From Septoria linicola (lineage: Eukaryota > Ascomycota > Dothideomycetes > Mycosphaerellales > Mycosphaerellaceae), in NCBI GenBank assembly GCA_024114885.1, contig CP099428.1:248001-312000 (forward strand): a stretch of DNA of 64,000 nt, written 5' to 3'. Shown here piece after piece: positions 1 to 9,268 of this stretch. Position 1 is the stretch's first letter, and every line of letters begins with the position of its first letter. The position numbers and the translations under genes are program-made. The notes under the pieces are model-generated. The model was not told where the DNA came from. It saw only the letters and a list, made by a program, of their open reading frames with translations, and searched no databases.

Positions 1-643
1 ATACCGCAATCGCATCGCAAAGGCGAGAAAGCATATCACGTCAAAGCACATCGAGGGACGAAAGAAGGTGGGACTCTTTCTATCTTCACTCGGCATTGAC
101 TCCAGGCTGACTATAGCAGGCTACCTCTTCTTCCTACCCAACGGCATCCTCTTCGGGTTCAGGAAACCACTTTCTTTCTTTCCTTTCTCCTCGGTCGAAT
201 CGATCAGCTATACGTCTGTCCTCCAGCGGACTTTCAATCTTGTAATCACGGCTACAGAAGGCAACAGTACCGATGCTAAGGACATCGAGTTCAGCATGCT
301 AGACCAAGCAGATTTTGCGGGCATAGATGAATATGTGAAGAGACATGGGCTCAACGATGCGTCAATGGCTGCGGAAAGGCGAGCAAAGGCGTACAACGTG
401 AACAAGGAGAAGAAAGATGCCAACGGCGATACAAACGGATCTGCTGATGCGAGCGGTGTTGGCGAAGATGGCTTGACGGAACTCCAGAGAGCAGAGCAAG
501 AGCTACAAGACCAGGAAGACGAAGAAGAAGAGGACTATGTGGAATCTGGGGGCGAGAGTGATGGAGAAGGCGAAGACAGTGACGAGGAGGACGGAGAGGA
601 CTATGGCGATGGCGGAGACGATGACGATGATGCCGATGAGTAG
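1..643 (+). CDS. RTT106: Histone chaperone RTT106, C-terminal part (5' truncated by window edge)
   Basis: The reading frame is open from base 2, without an initiator, to the stop at 641-643, so this is the 3' part of a gene that begins to the left of the window. The segment [15 protein letters not shown] followed by SVLQRTFNL is the hallmark of the second PH-like domain of Rtt106-type chaperones. These bind H3-H4 (H3K56ac in yeast) and deposit it behind forks and in silent chromatin in the nucleus. After this domain the protein runs into a charged linker and a long Asp/Glu-rich tail (about 60 residues, dominated by E, D and G). Such an acidic C-terminus is usual in this family and in histone chaperones generally. 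The neighbour to the right is convergent. The family call is from recognised motifs; POB3/SSRP1 is a distant alternative with the same fold. Confidence 0.9.
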   Translation, partial: YRNRIAKARKHITSKHIEGRKKVGLFLSSLGIDSRLTIAGYLFFLPNGILFGFRKPLSFFPFSSVESISYTSVLQRTFNLVITATEGNSTDAKDIEFSMLDQADFAGIDEYVKRHGLNDASMAAERRAKAYNVNKEKKDANGDTNGSADASGVGEDGLTELQRAEQELQDQEDEEEEDYVESGGESDGEGEDSDEEDGEDYGDGGDDDDDADE

Positions 644-1340
644 TCAACGCAGCGGGCTGGCAGGCTTCCACATGCCAGCCACTATGCGCTACCGAGAATG
701 ATTGATGGGTTAAAGTGTTGACCCAAAGCTTCGAGACTGCCGACCCTGCATCTATGGTGCGCTTCATGCCTGCCCGGCATCGACGAGCACATCTCTCCGG
801 AACTGCATGCTAATGTATATGCATTACTATGCCAGGCTTCTCGTAAGGTTACCTCGAACAGGCTCTCACGTGCCAGTGGACAGCACTGTTCTTGAAATCG
901 GTCCGCACACCAAGGACATAGTCTCTGGTAAACAATTAGAGATTATGCCTCGGAAGATTGACACGCCTTGCACTCCAAAGCGCAGAATTCGCTTGCAGGC
1001 ACTGGAATTCGCGCTGAGCTATGCTTTCCATGCAGCAGCAGCAGAAGCACTATCTTGGTACTGGAAACAATGGCAAGCGACAGCCCGCTATCGCTCGATA
1101 TGCACACGTGCATCACTGTGCTCATGATTGAGTTGCTGGTGAAATGGCAGAATATGGTTGGGAGAAGCATTGATTGATCTTCTCTCAAGCCGAAGGCATG
1201 CTTAGCCCGAACCAGGACGGTGCATATCTGATCGGCTTACATCGCATGTCTGAAGCACAATTGAGAAGGTGATTCCCGAGCAATTCGACATTCTTTGCCG
1301 ATGCACCAATACTACTCTCCCCTCCACCTGATTTGCCACT
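644..1340. other. Convergent intergenic region, no gene seen
   Basis: This lies between the convergent RTT106 and GST-like genes. Short overlapping frames occur on both strands, but none has codon use or sequence that looks coding. It should hold the two 3' UTRs and polyadenylation sites. Confidence 0.6.
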
Positions 1341-2012
1341 TCACACCACAGTCTCCGGCTTCAAATCAAAACTCCTCGGCCTCGTCTCCCTAAAACTCTC
1401 CCTCCCCTGATCCAACCTCTCCCAATACCTCTTCAACCCCGGATACTTCTCCTTCCAATCCGGCCGAATCTTCGTAAACTGCACCTGTCCCACCGCACAC
1501 ACAATCGCAATATCCGCAATCGTCAACACCCCTCCCAACAAATACTCCTCTCCCTCCTTCCTCCCCTTGACCAATTCCTCCAACGCTTTCATACCCCCAT
1601 CAATCTTCCGATTCTGTCTCTGACTCCATAAATCGGACTTCTTCCCCTCCTCTCGCATACTTTCAAACATGGCCAATACAAAAGCGTCCAAGATCCCTTC
1701 ACATAATACTTGAATCTGTCGTGCTTTGAGATCAGTATCCAAATCTCCCGTGAGTAAGGAGGGACCCTGGTCGGCGTATTTCTGGAGAATGTATTCTTGG
1801 ATATGCGCGCTGTCGTAGACGGGTTCGCGGCCGTCTTCGAAGAGTAAGATGGGGAGTTTTTCTAGCGGGTTGTGGAGGGGTGTTTCGGTTGTGGTGCTGT
1901 GCCAGGGGATTTCGTTGCGGATGGTGAAGGGGATGCCTTTTTCGAGCATAGCGATGCGGTTCATGCGTGCGAATGGGGAGGGGCTGGCGCTGATGAGGGT
2001 TATGCCGGACAT
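1341..2012 (-). CDS. Glutathione S-transferase-like protein
   Basis: A single-exon gene of 223 aa with GST architecture. The N-terminal thioredoxin-like domain (about residues 1-85) carries a Ser-rich SASPSPFARMNRIA stretch where GSTs place the active-site Ser/Cys and helix 1. It continues with NPLEKLPILLFEDG (cis-Pro) and a YDSAHIQEYI segment matching the glutathione gamma-glutamyl contact. The helical C-terminal domain (about 95-215) contains LTIADIAIVCAVG, the N-capping/hydrophobic staple motif of GSTs. I chose the ATG at 2012 because the protein then begins directly with the first beta strand; upstream in-frame ATGs (up to 2120) would add a non-conserved Gln/His-rich leader. The expected role is conjugation or reduction using glutathione in the cytosol. 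The class (YfcF/Ure2-like or other) cannot be settled by eye. Confidence 0.85.
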   Translation of the reverse strand: MSGITLISASPSPFARMNRIAMLEKGIPFTIRNEIPWHSTTTETPLHNPLEKLPILLFEDGREPVYDSAHIQEYILQKYADQGPSLLTGDLDTDLKARQIQVLCEGILDAFVLAMFESMREEGKKSDLWSQRQNRKIDGGMKALEELVKGRKEGEEYLLGGVLTIADIAIVCAVGQVQFTKIRPDWKEKYPGLKRYWERLDQGRESFRETRPRSFDLKPETVV

Positions 2013-2765
2013 CTTGCTTGGGGGCTCGTGAGGTTGCTGGAGGTGGTTCTTGATTTGTGTGGTGCGCTGCATGATTGAGTGCTGCTGGTGTGCAGGACTG
2101 GAGCTGGGATTGAATGTCAATGTTACCTATTGCTTTTGTGTATAGACTATACGTCACTCGCGTCAAGCTCACAGTTTGTTAGAGCTCACGGCTATACGTT
2201 CAGCTCGGCAAAGCGGTCAAAAGAAGGGGGAACTGCTCAAATGTCCAAAATTCTTGGTAGACTATGTCAACACTGTGACAGAGAGCAGCGTGGGTATTCC
2301 AATTGTAAGAGTACACGGCTGCCAAACCATGGCATGATTGCTATGTCGATGCTCGCTCCTGCTGCGCCACGCTATGCAACATGCTGAACGTTCGAAATAA
2401 AGAATGACCCTGGAGCGAGTCCTGCCTGCCAGGCTCTATGCGCCATGCACTCGCAAGGCCCACAACTTCATAGCACAACCTCGCACTAGTGCGAATATCC
2501 TTCGGGACTCCTTCTCTTGTCCCTTCGCTCTGCGATCAGCTCGCAGGTCCCATATGCGGCTTTGCACGATCGTCACAAGCTCCATCGCCTGGCGGCGCAG
2601 TTGTTTGACTCCCACGTAGAAGTCGCACCACGTCCTGATTTCCATGGTTTGCAGGGGATCTGGACCCCATCGTTCAGATGTCTTCCGAGATTGGCACTCG
2701 GGCCAAAATCTCACCATCGTAGTTGGAGTCGTGATATAATGCAGGCTGTTCACAAGCTCGCGCTC
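2013..2765. other. Intergenic region with one weak ORF
   Basis: This is the upstream region of the GST-like gene and the 3' flank of the PP2C gene. A minus-strand frame (ATG at 2717, stop at 2436; 93 aa, rich in Arg/Trp, no introns) has some coding character but no recognisable domain, so I do not call it as a gene. Nothing else is seen. Confidence 0.4.
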
Positions 2766-4631
2766 CTATAGCTTCGCCTTGACACCAGCAGGGCCGTTGG
2801 CAGTTGCGGAAGCCTCTTTATTGAGTTCGACCTTGCCATTGCCCTGCTCTTCTCCAAAAAATATGACCTGTACAGTCAAGTCGTCACGATATCGTCTGCT
2901 GTACGGCGAAGGTAAGGTGAGAAGTGCCGAGAGCATGTCTTTATCCTTGCCACCCAAAGCGTTGCGGACAAGATGCGTTGCTGCGTTCTTATCTTCAATG
3001 ACAAATCTTTGTTCTCCAGCAGGAATGCCCCATTGCTGTTGTCTGACAGGAGCACGCTGACCGGAACCATCGCCTTGATCCTGGTGTTCGATGGGCAGCG
3101 AAGGCTTCTGGCTACTAAACCATGACTGTAGCCATCCACTAGATGTTCCTTTGGCAGATGTGGAAGCTTGCGTGTCAAGCCACTGTCCCACAAGGCCAAC
3201 CACCTCCTCGTTGGTGAGCATCTCCCACAAACCGTCAGTGGCCATGACCACGAAATCCCCATTGGCAGGCTCGATCTTCGTCTTCGTCACCACAGGTTCG
3301 GCGGTAACATATGGTGGAGTTTTGAGATGCTTGCTGGGTGTCCGTCCAAAGAACTGCCTCTTCATCTTCTCCTGTGTCTCGGCCGACCACTTGTAGATTG
3401 CGTCTCCGAACGCTCTGCTGGGCTCAAGACCTCCGAGAATGCGTCCGTTCATAGTCACATATGGCTCACCTGGATGTTCAGCACGCAAGCGTTTGTCCTC
3501 TGATGGAGTACCGCCTGTCTGATCTTCTGAAAGTGCTGTCGCTGTCCACTTTCCGCTATTGCCTCTTCTGCCGAGCACGGCTCGCGAGTCGCCAGTGCAT
3601 GCTACGCGCAACTCTTTTGATTTCGAGTCGTAGAATGATAGTAGTGCACACGATCCTGAGAGTGCTGGCGCCAGTATCTCGGCCGCAACAACTTTCGACT
3701 GTGCCTTGAGCACCTTCTGCACAGACTCATGCGTGATCTCATTGTCAAGCTTGACAAAGCCCTTCTTGATCGCTGCATCAATCGCATCCCCGGCAGGAAT
3801 GGTATTTTGTGGGTCTTTGAGAGCAGACTTGTATGTCGCGTTCAGCTCGCGAGCGACGTACGAAACGAGGGTCTGTCTTAGTTTCGCAGAAGTTGTCCAT
3901 CCAGAGTGGCCATCAAAGACGCCCCAGAACATCCAGTCTGAGGTCGGCTTGTCATCTTGTGCTGCTGCTGTCGTGTTCGGCACTTCTACGATCTTCTCGA
4001 CGTGGTCATCTTCGATCGGATCGTTGCTCGGGATTTGCACGACATCATAGCGCACCACTCCCTCACCTCTGCCAACCAAATAGCTCTCTTCGTTGGTCCT
4101 GAGCTTAGCCGAAGCCTGTTCTGGGGTGAGCATTTCCAAGACTTTACGACCTGAAAAGTCCGTCTCTTTGCTGATCGGCTGGTCTGCTGGGATCTGTGCT
4201 GTGAACAACTGCCCTTGCTCAACAATCAATGCCTTCCGGACAGCTTCAGGGACGACGGAGTCCTGCGCAAGAGCTCCTGACGCTAGATCTGCTGGTGTAG
4301 AAGATGACGAAGATGAAGAAGAATATGACCGCCCTTGGCTGCCAGTTACTGAACTGGAGACGGGCGTTACATTAGGCGTTGCTGATGATAACGACTGTCC
4401 TCGCTGCTCGTAGCCGTAGTACAACGCCGCTGCTCCGATGCCCACAGCGACAGGGACTGAGTATTTGCGCGAGAGGCGCATCGACGACTGGAGCGGCTGC
4501 GGCGTGCGATTGCTGCTTATCGTCCGGAGCTGCGTCACATTGTGCGGACTGCTGATACGGAGCTTCTTGAGTGCAGATCGCGGAGATGGTCGGCGGAAGG
4601 CACGCAGGTTTTGGATCACTGCACGCCTCAT
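2766..4631 (-). CDS. PTC5: Mitochondrial PP2C-family phosphatase, PTC5/pyruvate dehydrogenase phosphatase-like
   Basis: This intronless gene encodes 621 aa. The N-terminus is rich in Arg/Ser without acidic residues (residues 1-56), a mitochondrial presequence, followed by a hydrophobic segment at about 57-74 that could anchor it in the inner membrane. A Ser-rich linker follows. The PP2C domain spans about 180-590 with metal-binding motifs in order: VFDGHSGW (Asp240), ACTGDSRAVLG, LEPSRAFGD, VVMATDGLWE and YRDDLTVQVIFF. The wide spacing between the DGH and GDS motifs and the long insert near the C-terminus match the PDP/Ptc5 branch rather than Ptc1-4. The known role of that branch is Mg/Mn-dependent dephosphorylation of the E1-alpha subunit of pyruvate dehydrogenase in the matrix. 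The gene is divergently arranged with the gene at 5117. Confidence 0.9.
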   Translation of the reverse strand: MRRAVIQNLRAFRRPSPRSALKKLRISSPHNVTQLRTISSNRTPQPLQSSMRLSRKYSVPVAVGIGAAALYYGYEQRGQSLSSATPNVTPVSSSVTGSQGRSYSSSSSSSSTPADLASGALAQDSVVPEAVRKALIVEQGQLFTAQIPADQPISKETDFSGRKVLEMLTPEQASAKLRTNEESYLVGRGEGVVRYDVVQIPSNDPIEDDHVEKIVEVPNTTAAAQDDKPTSDWMFWGVFDGHSGWTTSAKLRQTLVSYVARELNATYKSALKDPQNTIPAGDAIDAAIKKGFVKLDNEITHESVQKVLKAQSKVVAAEILAPALSGSCALLSFYDSKSKELRVACTGDSRAVLGRRGNSGKWTATALSEDQTGGTPSEDKRLRAEHPGEPYVTMNGRILGGLEPSRAFGDAIYKWSAETQEKMKRQFFGRTPSKHLKTPPYVTAEPVVTKTKIEPANGDFVVMATDGLWEMLTNEEVVGLVGQWLDTQASTSAKGTSSGWLQSWFSSQKPSLPIEHQDQGDGSGQRAPVRQQQWGIPAGEQRFVIEDKNAATHLVRNALGGKDKDMLSALLTLPSPYSRRYRDDLTVQVIFFGEEQGNGKVELNKEASATANGPAGVKAKL

Positions 4632-5116
4632 CGCCGCATATGTGTTGGGCGGCGGAAGGAGTGTGTGATGCAGAGCAGACGAGAGTTGTAGTAGTAAGGA
4701 CGACCTGCAAACGGAACGGAACCACGATGATGCTGGAGGCTAACTAGACGCGACTTCAATTGCTTGGCATGGCTGCTTAGACCGCCTGGGTACTTCTGGA
4801 TTTTCACAGTCTGCTTCGACACTCTCATCGTGCAAGACTCTTGTATTCGATCGGCAGACACATCTCGTGGGAGAGCAGGTTCATCACCTCTTGAGCGTGA
4901 TGCACACTTTCCCGGGCGGACGTGCACAAGATGGGTGACGAGAGCTCAACCTCGTGAACCGAGGCAGCCTGTGCCTCAATCTCATAACAAGCATGGAGCT
5001 GTCTATGAAGCAGACTGATGCGTGGAGGTGTATCTCGCGTCAGTTCCTACCTTTGAACAGCATGATTCTCTGCTACACCTGATCGTGCGCTCTCCTCTCT
5101 TCTTTTCCTCGGAACC
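4632..5116. promoter_or_regulatory. Shared divergent promoter region
   Basis: A 485-bp spacer between the PTC5-like gene (minus) and the unknown gene at 5117 (plus). Both promoters must lie here. No clear TATA box or repeated operator is visible, and short frames inside look non-coding. Confidence 0.5.
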
Positions 5117-5989
5117 ATGGACGCAGACCGAAAGCTGAGCATCTTCAACGCTCTACAGTCCTACCGAGACGTCGTGAGAACCCGCAACGTGACATTACTT
5201 CGAATAGTGATAAAATGCTTAGAAGAACAGCCAGACCCAAGTTAGTGTGGCAATGACAAACAGAAGGCTAATCAGACTCGCATGCGAGTTCTTGGTCAAG
5301 GCTGTCTTGGTTATTGGGACCATGCTCATGGGCCTTCGGCTCCTGGAGAACTGCTCTCTGACTAGAAGCACGCCGATATTCTGTTTGAGCTTGATGGCTT
5401 TGTCGCCCATTCTTCGCCGACCAGGCATCAGGAAGTCTCGAGCTGGTTTGCAGCGGCTAATCAAGAGCTTACGCACGTCGATCACATCTCCATACAAGAC
5501 ACGCAGTGCCGACTTGCAGATTTGCCAGAGGAATTAGAGTATCTATTCACGCTTTGCGAAGCAATTGATGGACCAGGGCTGCCGATGCACACTGTGTCGC
5601 AAAAGATCGAATTTATTTCGTCTGATCTTTTCACACGGAAATTCCGCAGTTTACTCTACACCCGGATAGACGACTCAGAGGACCTGGTCGAGCTAGATGA
5701 TCATGAAGCGCCAATTTTATGGCCATGGGCTGGCTGGGATATCGCTATAGCATTGAACACAGGTGAAGCGCCTTTTCCAGTCGGTGGTTTCGTTGTATAC
5801 TGTAAGCAGGAGACTATCGAGGGTAGACTTATCATGCCATGGAAATGGAGATACGGTCTTTGCGACGGTGATTGGGGCAGCGAGCTCTATGATACTCTCG
5901 AAGAATTCCTAGCATACTACGCTCATCACAAAGAGCAGACAGAGGAGGACGCTAGAGGAATGGTCTTTCCGATTGAGTACATGACGTAG
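5117..5989 (+). CDS. Unknown fungal protein, possibly SMI1/KNR4-like, with an uncertain intron
   Basis: The secure part is 5366-5989, an open frame of 207 aa beginning directly after a CTGACTAG acceptor and ending in an acidic, aromatic-rich domain (WPWAGWDIAIAL, CDGDWGSELYDTLEEFL). The frame is closed by a stop just upstream of 5366, so an intron is needed. An ATG at 5117 starts a short exon in the same phase; a GTGAGA donor at 5174 gives a 192-nt intron and a 226-aa protein. Donors at 5189 and 5207 are also phase-compatible, and a short 5241-5275 intron cannot be excluded as one of two. The Trp/Gly/Asp pattern vaguely recalls SMI1/KNR4 (SUKH) proteins, which are regulatory scaffolds, but I do not recognise the family with confidence. 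Confidence 0.5.
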
Positions 5990-6285
5990 GAGGTAGTCCG
6001 TCGGGCATCGTGTGTTACAGAGCCTGCACGGATCGGTATTTCAATATGAAAAATCAACATCAACGATCAATTCGATGTGCGAAGAGATCGATATGTTAGA
6101 AAGAAGTTGACACTTGCTGCAGTGGTGTTGTGTGAGAGCGTGAGCCCAAAGTGAAGCTAGTCCGAATCAGTAAGTACGCCAAGCCCACAGAATTCCTCGC
6201 GAACTTTTCGCATCTGGGCTTTGCGACATCGACATCACACCCAGCGAACTCCCACCTCGATCCGCCGTCTATTCCTCTCGCAACA
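5990..6285. other. Upstream region of eL31 gene
   Basis: A short spacer that should carry the ribosomal-protein promoter and 5' UTR. A leader intron is possible (AG/GT sites near 6168) but not demonstrable. Confidence 0.4.
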
Positions 6286-6878
6286 ATGTCTTCGAAGACC
6301 CAGACCAAGAAGCCAGCTGGCAAGACTGGTGGCCGCTCTGCCATCGAGGATGTCGTCGCCCGCGAATACACCATCCACCTCCACAAGAGGGTACGTTCAG
6401 TTTGATGAAGTCCACGGATGGCTTGGATCTCTGCACACTTTTGCGCAAAGCGTGTGGAGTGAAGGGCATCGGACGGAAGACTGAGAGAAGAGCATATCAT
6501 GTCTAACATATGGGATAAAGGTCCACGGCGTCAGCTTCAAGAAGAGAGCTCCTCGTGCCATCAAGGAGATTCGCGCTTTTGCTGAGAAGGCTATGGTGTG
6601 TATACTTCCTTTTCTCTTCTGTACATATCGATAAGGCGCGAGCATGTACTAATTACGTCTTCCCGCAGGGCACCACGGACGTCCGCCTCGACCCTCAATT
6701 GAACAAGAAGGTCTGGGAGTCCGGCATCAAGGGCGTTCCTTTCCGCCTCCGTGTCCGCATCAGCCGTAAGCGTAACGACGAGGAGGGCGCCAAGGAGAAA
6801 CTTTACTCCTACGTCCAGGCAGTCAACGTCAAGAACCCCAAGGGTCTCCAGACTGTTGCCGTCGAGGAGCAGTCGTAG
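6286..6878 (+). CDS. RPL31: 60S ribosomal protein eL31 (three exons)
   Basis: The exons are 6286-6390, 6521-6595 and 6669-6878. All introns are phase 0 with GTACGT/GTGTGT donors and AG acceptors, and together they encode 129 aa. The joined protein has the eL31 hallmarks: [20 protein letters not shown] across the first junction, then [15 protein letters not shown] and the Arg-rich [14 protein letters not shown] segment. The family is usually 113-125 aa, so the short Lys/Thr-rich N-terminal extension is ordinary. The role is a structural protein near the peptide exit tunnel of the 60S subunit, contacting nascent-chain factors. ATG 6286 is the only start that gives the expected N-terminus. Introns of 130 and 73 nt near the start of the gene are typical for fungal ribosomal-protein genes. 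Confidence 0.97.
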
Positions 6879-7862
6879 ATGTTCTGTGCATCTCGAGATG
6901 ATCGCAGAATATGACGAACAGTGACTTTTGTTCTCTCAAAGCATGGCGTTACACGGACGGTGGGAATACACTCTAGCTATACCATGACCACAGATTGTGT
7001 GCGCATCAAAAGCGCCTGCTGGAAGGGAGGTATGGCTTTTAGCAGTTAACGATTGAAAGTACGTCTTCATGACTGTCAATTGAGGAAGAACTCACTGTTC
7101 GCCACATCGTCGTCTTCCAGTCTACTGTTGCTTGCACCCGTTCCTGCTACACCCACCCTGAAGCACGTCCTTCATCATGTGCGAGGCCTTCATCAACATC
7201 GATCTAGAGCTGGACAGAGTTTGCAGCATACTAGTTGTGTACTCGCAGGTCCCCCGAGAGCCCTGGACTCCACGACCCTACTTCTTTTCGCGAAAGCATT
7301 GGTGAATAGAGACCATTACGCGGTCCTGTAGTGATGAGCAGTCTGACATGCATTGTAACAAGGACATGGTCGATCAACTGCACAAGCGGGTGATGGCAAG
7401 CACGTCAACGGTGGTCGGTCCCGAACAAGGTCGATTCTGTTAATCGCGATGCAAGGGGAGCATGATCATAGCCCGAGTGTGTTCACTCTGACATTTGCTT
7501 TTGCTTAAGCCATACAGCTTGCGAACATGCATCGTCGCTCGATGATAGCTTTACTCCCGATGATGCAGACTTCTGACATGCATTTCTCGATCTTCGCGCC
7601 ATCACAATACCTTGCGAGCCGTATGTGATCCCAATGGAAGCGTGCATTGTCGTGTATTGTGGGTGGGAGCGAGTCCTGTAGTTTCCTAGTTTTGAGTTTC
7701 GCTGTCCAGCTGGCATGTGCGCTCGCGTCAGATGTTGCCTCTTCACGCGTGCGCATTACACTTCCGCGACAACAAATGAACATTGTCGCCAATTGCAGGC
7801 TATCGAAGAGCTTAGGATCACAGCTCGGCTGTCACTCACAACGCGTGTATGTTGTACCCAAC
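6879..7862. other. Intergenic, no gene seen
   Basis: About 1 kb between eL31 and the PNKP gene, both on the plus strand. Small frames are present but look random. The frame of PNKP stays open back to 7647, but that extension has no family resemblance, so I treat it as promoter and 5' UTR. Confidence 0.5.
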
Positions 7863-9268
7863 ATGTCGCTGAAACGCACTGCGACAACAGATCGAGACAT
7901 TTCTCCGCCACCAAGCAAGCGCAAGGTAGTCACCGCAACCACGAACAGGGCAGTCTCGAACTTCTTCAAGCCAGCATCCCAGAAAGACCCAGAGAAGATT
8001 ACGTTCCACAACGTCCACGACAGCTTACTTGTTGGGCGGTATGAAAACGCCACCACTATCACACGACCGAAGCCGGTGAAGGTAGCAGCCTTCGACCTGG
8101 ACAGTACACTCATAGTCACGAAGTCAGGATTACAATTCTCTAAGGGACCCGACGATTGGCAGTGGTGGCACTCCAGTGTACTTGGAAAGCTCAAAGAGCT
8201 GAGCGAAGACGGCTATGCTGTGGTAGTGATCAGTAACCAGAGTCGCGTTGTGCTCAAGCCGGAACCAAAGAAGGCAGGTGACATGAAAAGTCTGAGCAAT
8301 TTCAAGGGAAAAGTCACAGCTATTCTGAACGTGCTTGAGCTACCAATATCAGTCTATGCTGCGACTAAGAAAGATCTTTACCGAAAGCCAAGGACGGGCA
8401 TGTGGGATCAGCTCCTACAAGACTATGGACTCAGTGACTCAACAAACATCGATCTCGAAAACTGCGTGTTTGTTGGGGATGCTGCAGGTCGAGAAGGTGA
8501 CAAGGCCGCGAAAGTACGCAAGGATCATTCGTGCTCGGATCGTGACTGGGCGGCCAATATAGGCATACCCTTTCGAACCCCAGAAGAGTACTTCTTAGGT
8601 GAAGCAGTGAAGCCTTTCGTGAGGACATTCGAGCCGGGACCCTACCTGGAACCGAAGCTAGACACACAGACCGACATGAGTCCCATTGTATTCACCAAGA
8701 AGAATAACAAGGAGCTTGTACTCTTCTGTGGCTCGCCCGGAGCAGGTAAGTCCACCTTCTACTGGCAACATATGGAGCCTCTTGGTTTTGGCCGTGTCAA
8801 TCAGGATATTCTCAAAACGCGGGACAAGTGCATGAAGATAGCAACGCAACTGCTCGAGGAGGACGGGAAGTCCGTGGTAGTAGACAACACAAACGCAGAT
8901 ATCGAGACGCGGGCGGCTTGGGTACAGCTTGCGAAGAGGCTCAAAGTGCCGATCCGCCTGGTGCACTTCACAGCACCAGCAAAGCTGTGCGAGCACAACG
9001 ATACTGTGCGCGCACTATCTTCCGGACTTGTATGTCAGACTTCGACTGTTGCGACAGCTGCATCTCAACACGGTAAGCAATGCTAACCAATCGCTAGATG
9101 AATCCCGAGAAGAGAACTATGCTGCCAGCAATGGCTTTCACGGGCTACACTTCTCGTTATCGCCAGCCCAAGTCAGATGAAGGCTTCGACGACATTACTC
9201 AGGTAGACTTCGCCTTCCGAGGCAATGAGCAGCAAAAGGCATTCTGGCGAAAGTACTGGATTTCATGA
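7863..9268 (+). CDS. Bifunctional polynucleotide kinase / 3'-phosphatase (two exons)
   Basis: Exons 7863-9029 and 9098-9268 (68-nt intron, GTATGT donor, GCTAAC branch point, phase 0) encode 445 aa. The start MSLKRT is followed by a basic PPPSKRK patch that could be a nuclear signal, then a short Phe-containing VSNFFKPA stretch that resembles a PCNA-interacting box. The HAD phosphatase domain begins with AAFDLDSTLI (Asp78, Asp80), followed by VVVISNQS and VFVGDAAGR. The kinase domain has a Walker A motif GSPGAGKST (290-298) and VVVDNTNAD. The second exon completes the domain with GFDDI...VDFAF. This is the PNKP/Pnk1 arrangement: removal of 3'-phosphate and addition of 5'-phosphate at strand breaks. 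The N-terminal FHA domain of animal PNKP is absent, as in fission yeast Pnk1. Confidence 0.93.

Noticed and set aside
2436..2717. Minus-strand 93-aa frame with helical, Arg/Trp-rich sequence
   Set aside because: It has no family resemblance, no introns and lies in an upstream region; composition could arise by chance.
5241..5275. 35-nt candidate intron (GTTAGT ... GCTAATCAG)
   Set aside because: It has good motifs but is very short, and the following frame closes quickly and is not in phase with the main exon; kept only as a possibility in the gene entry.
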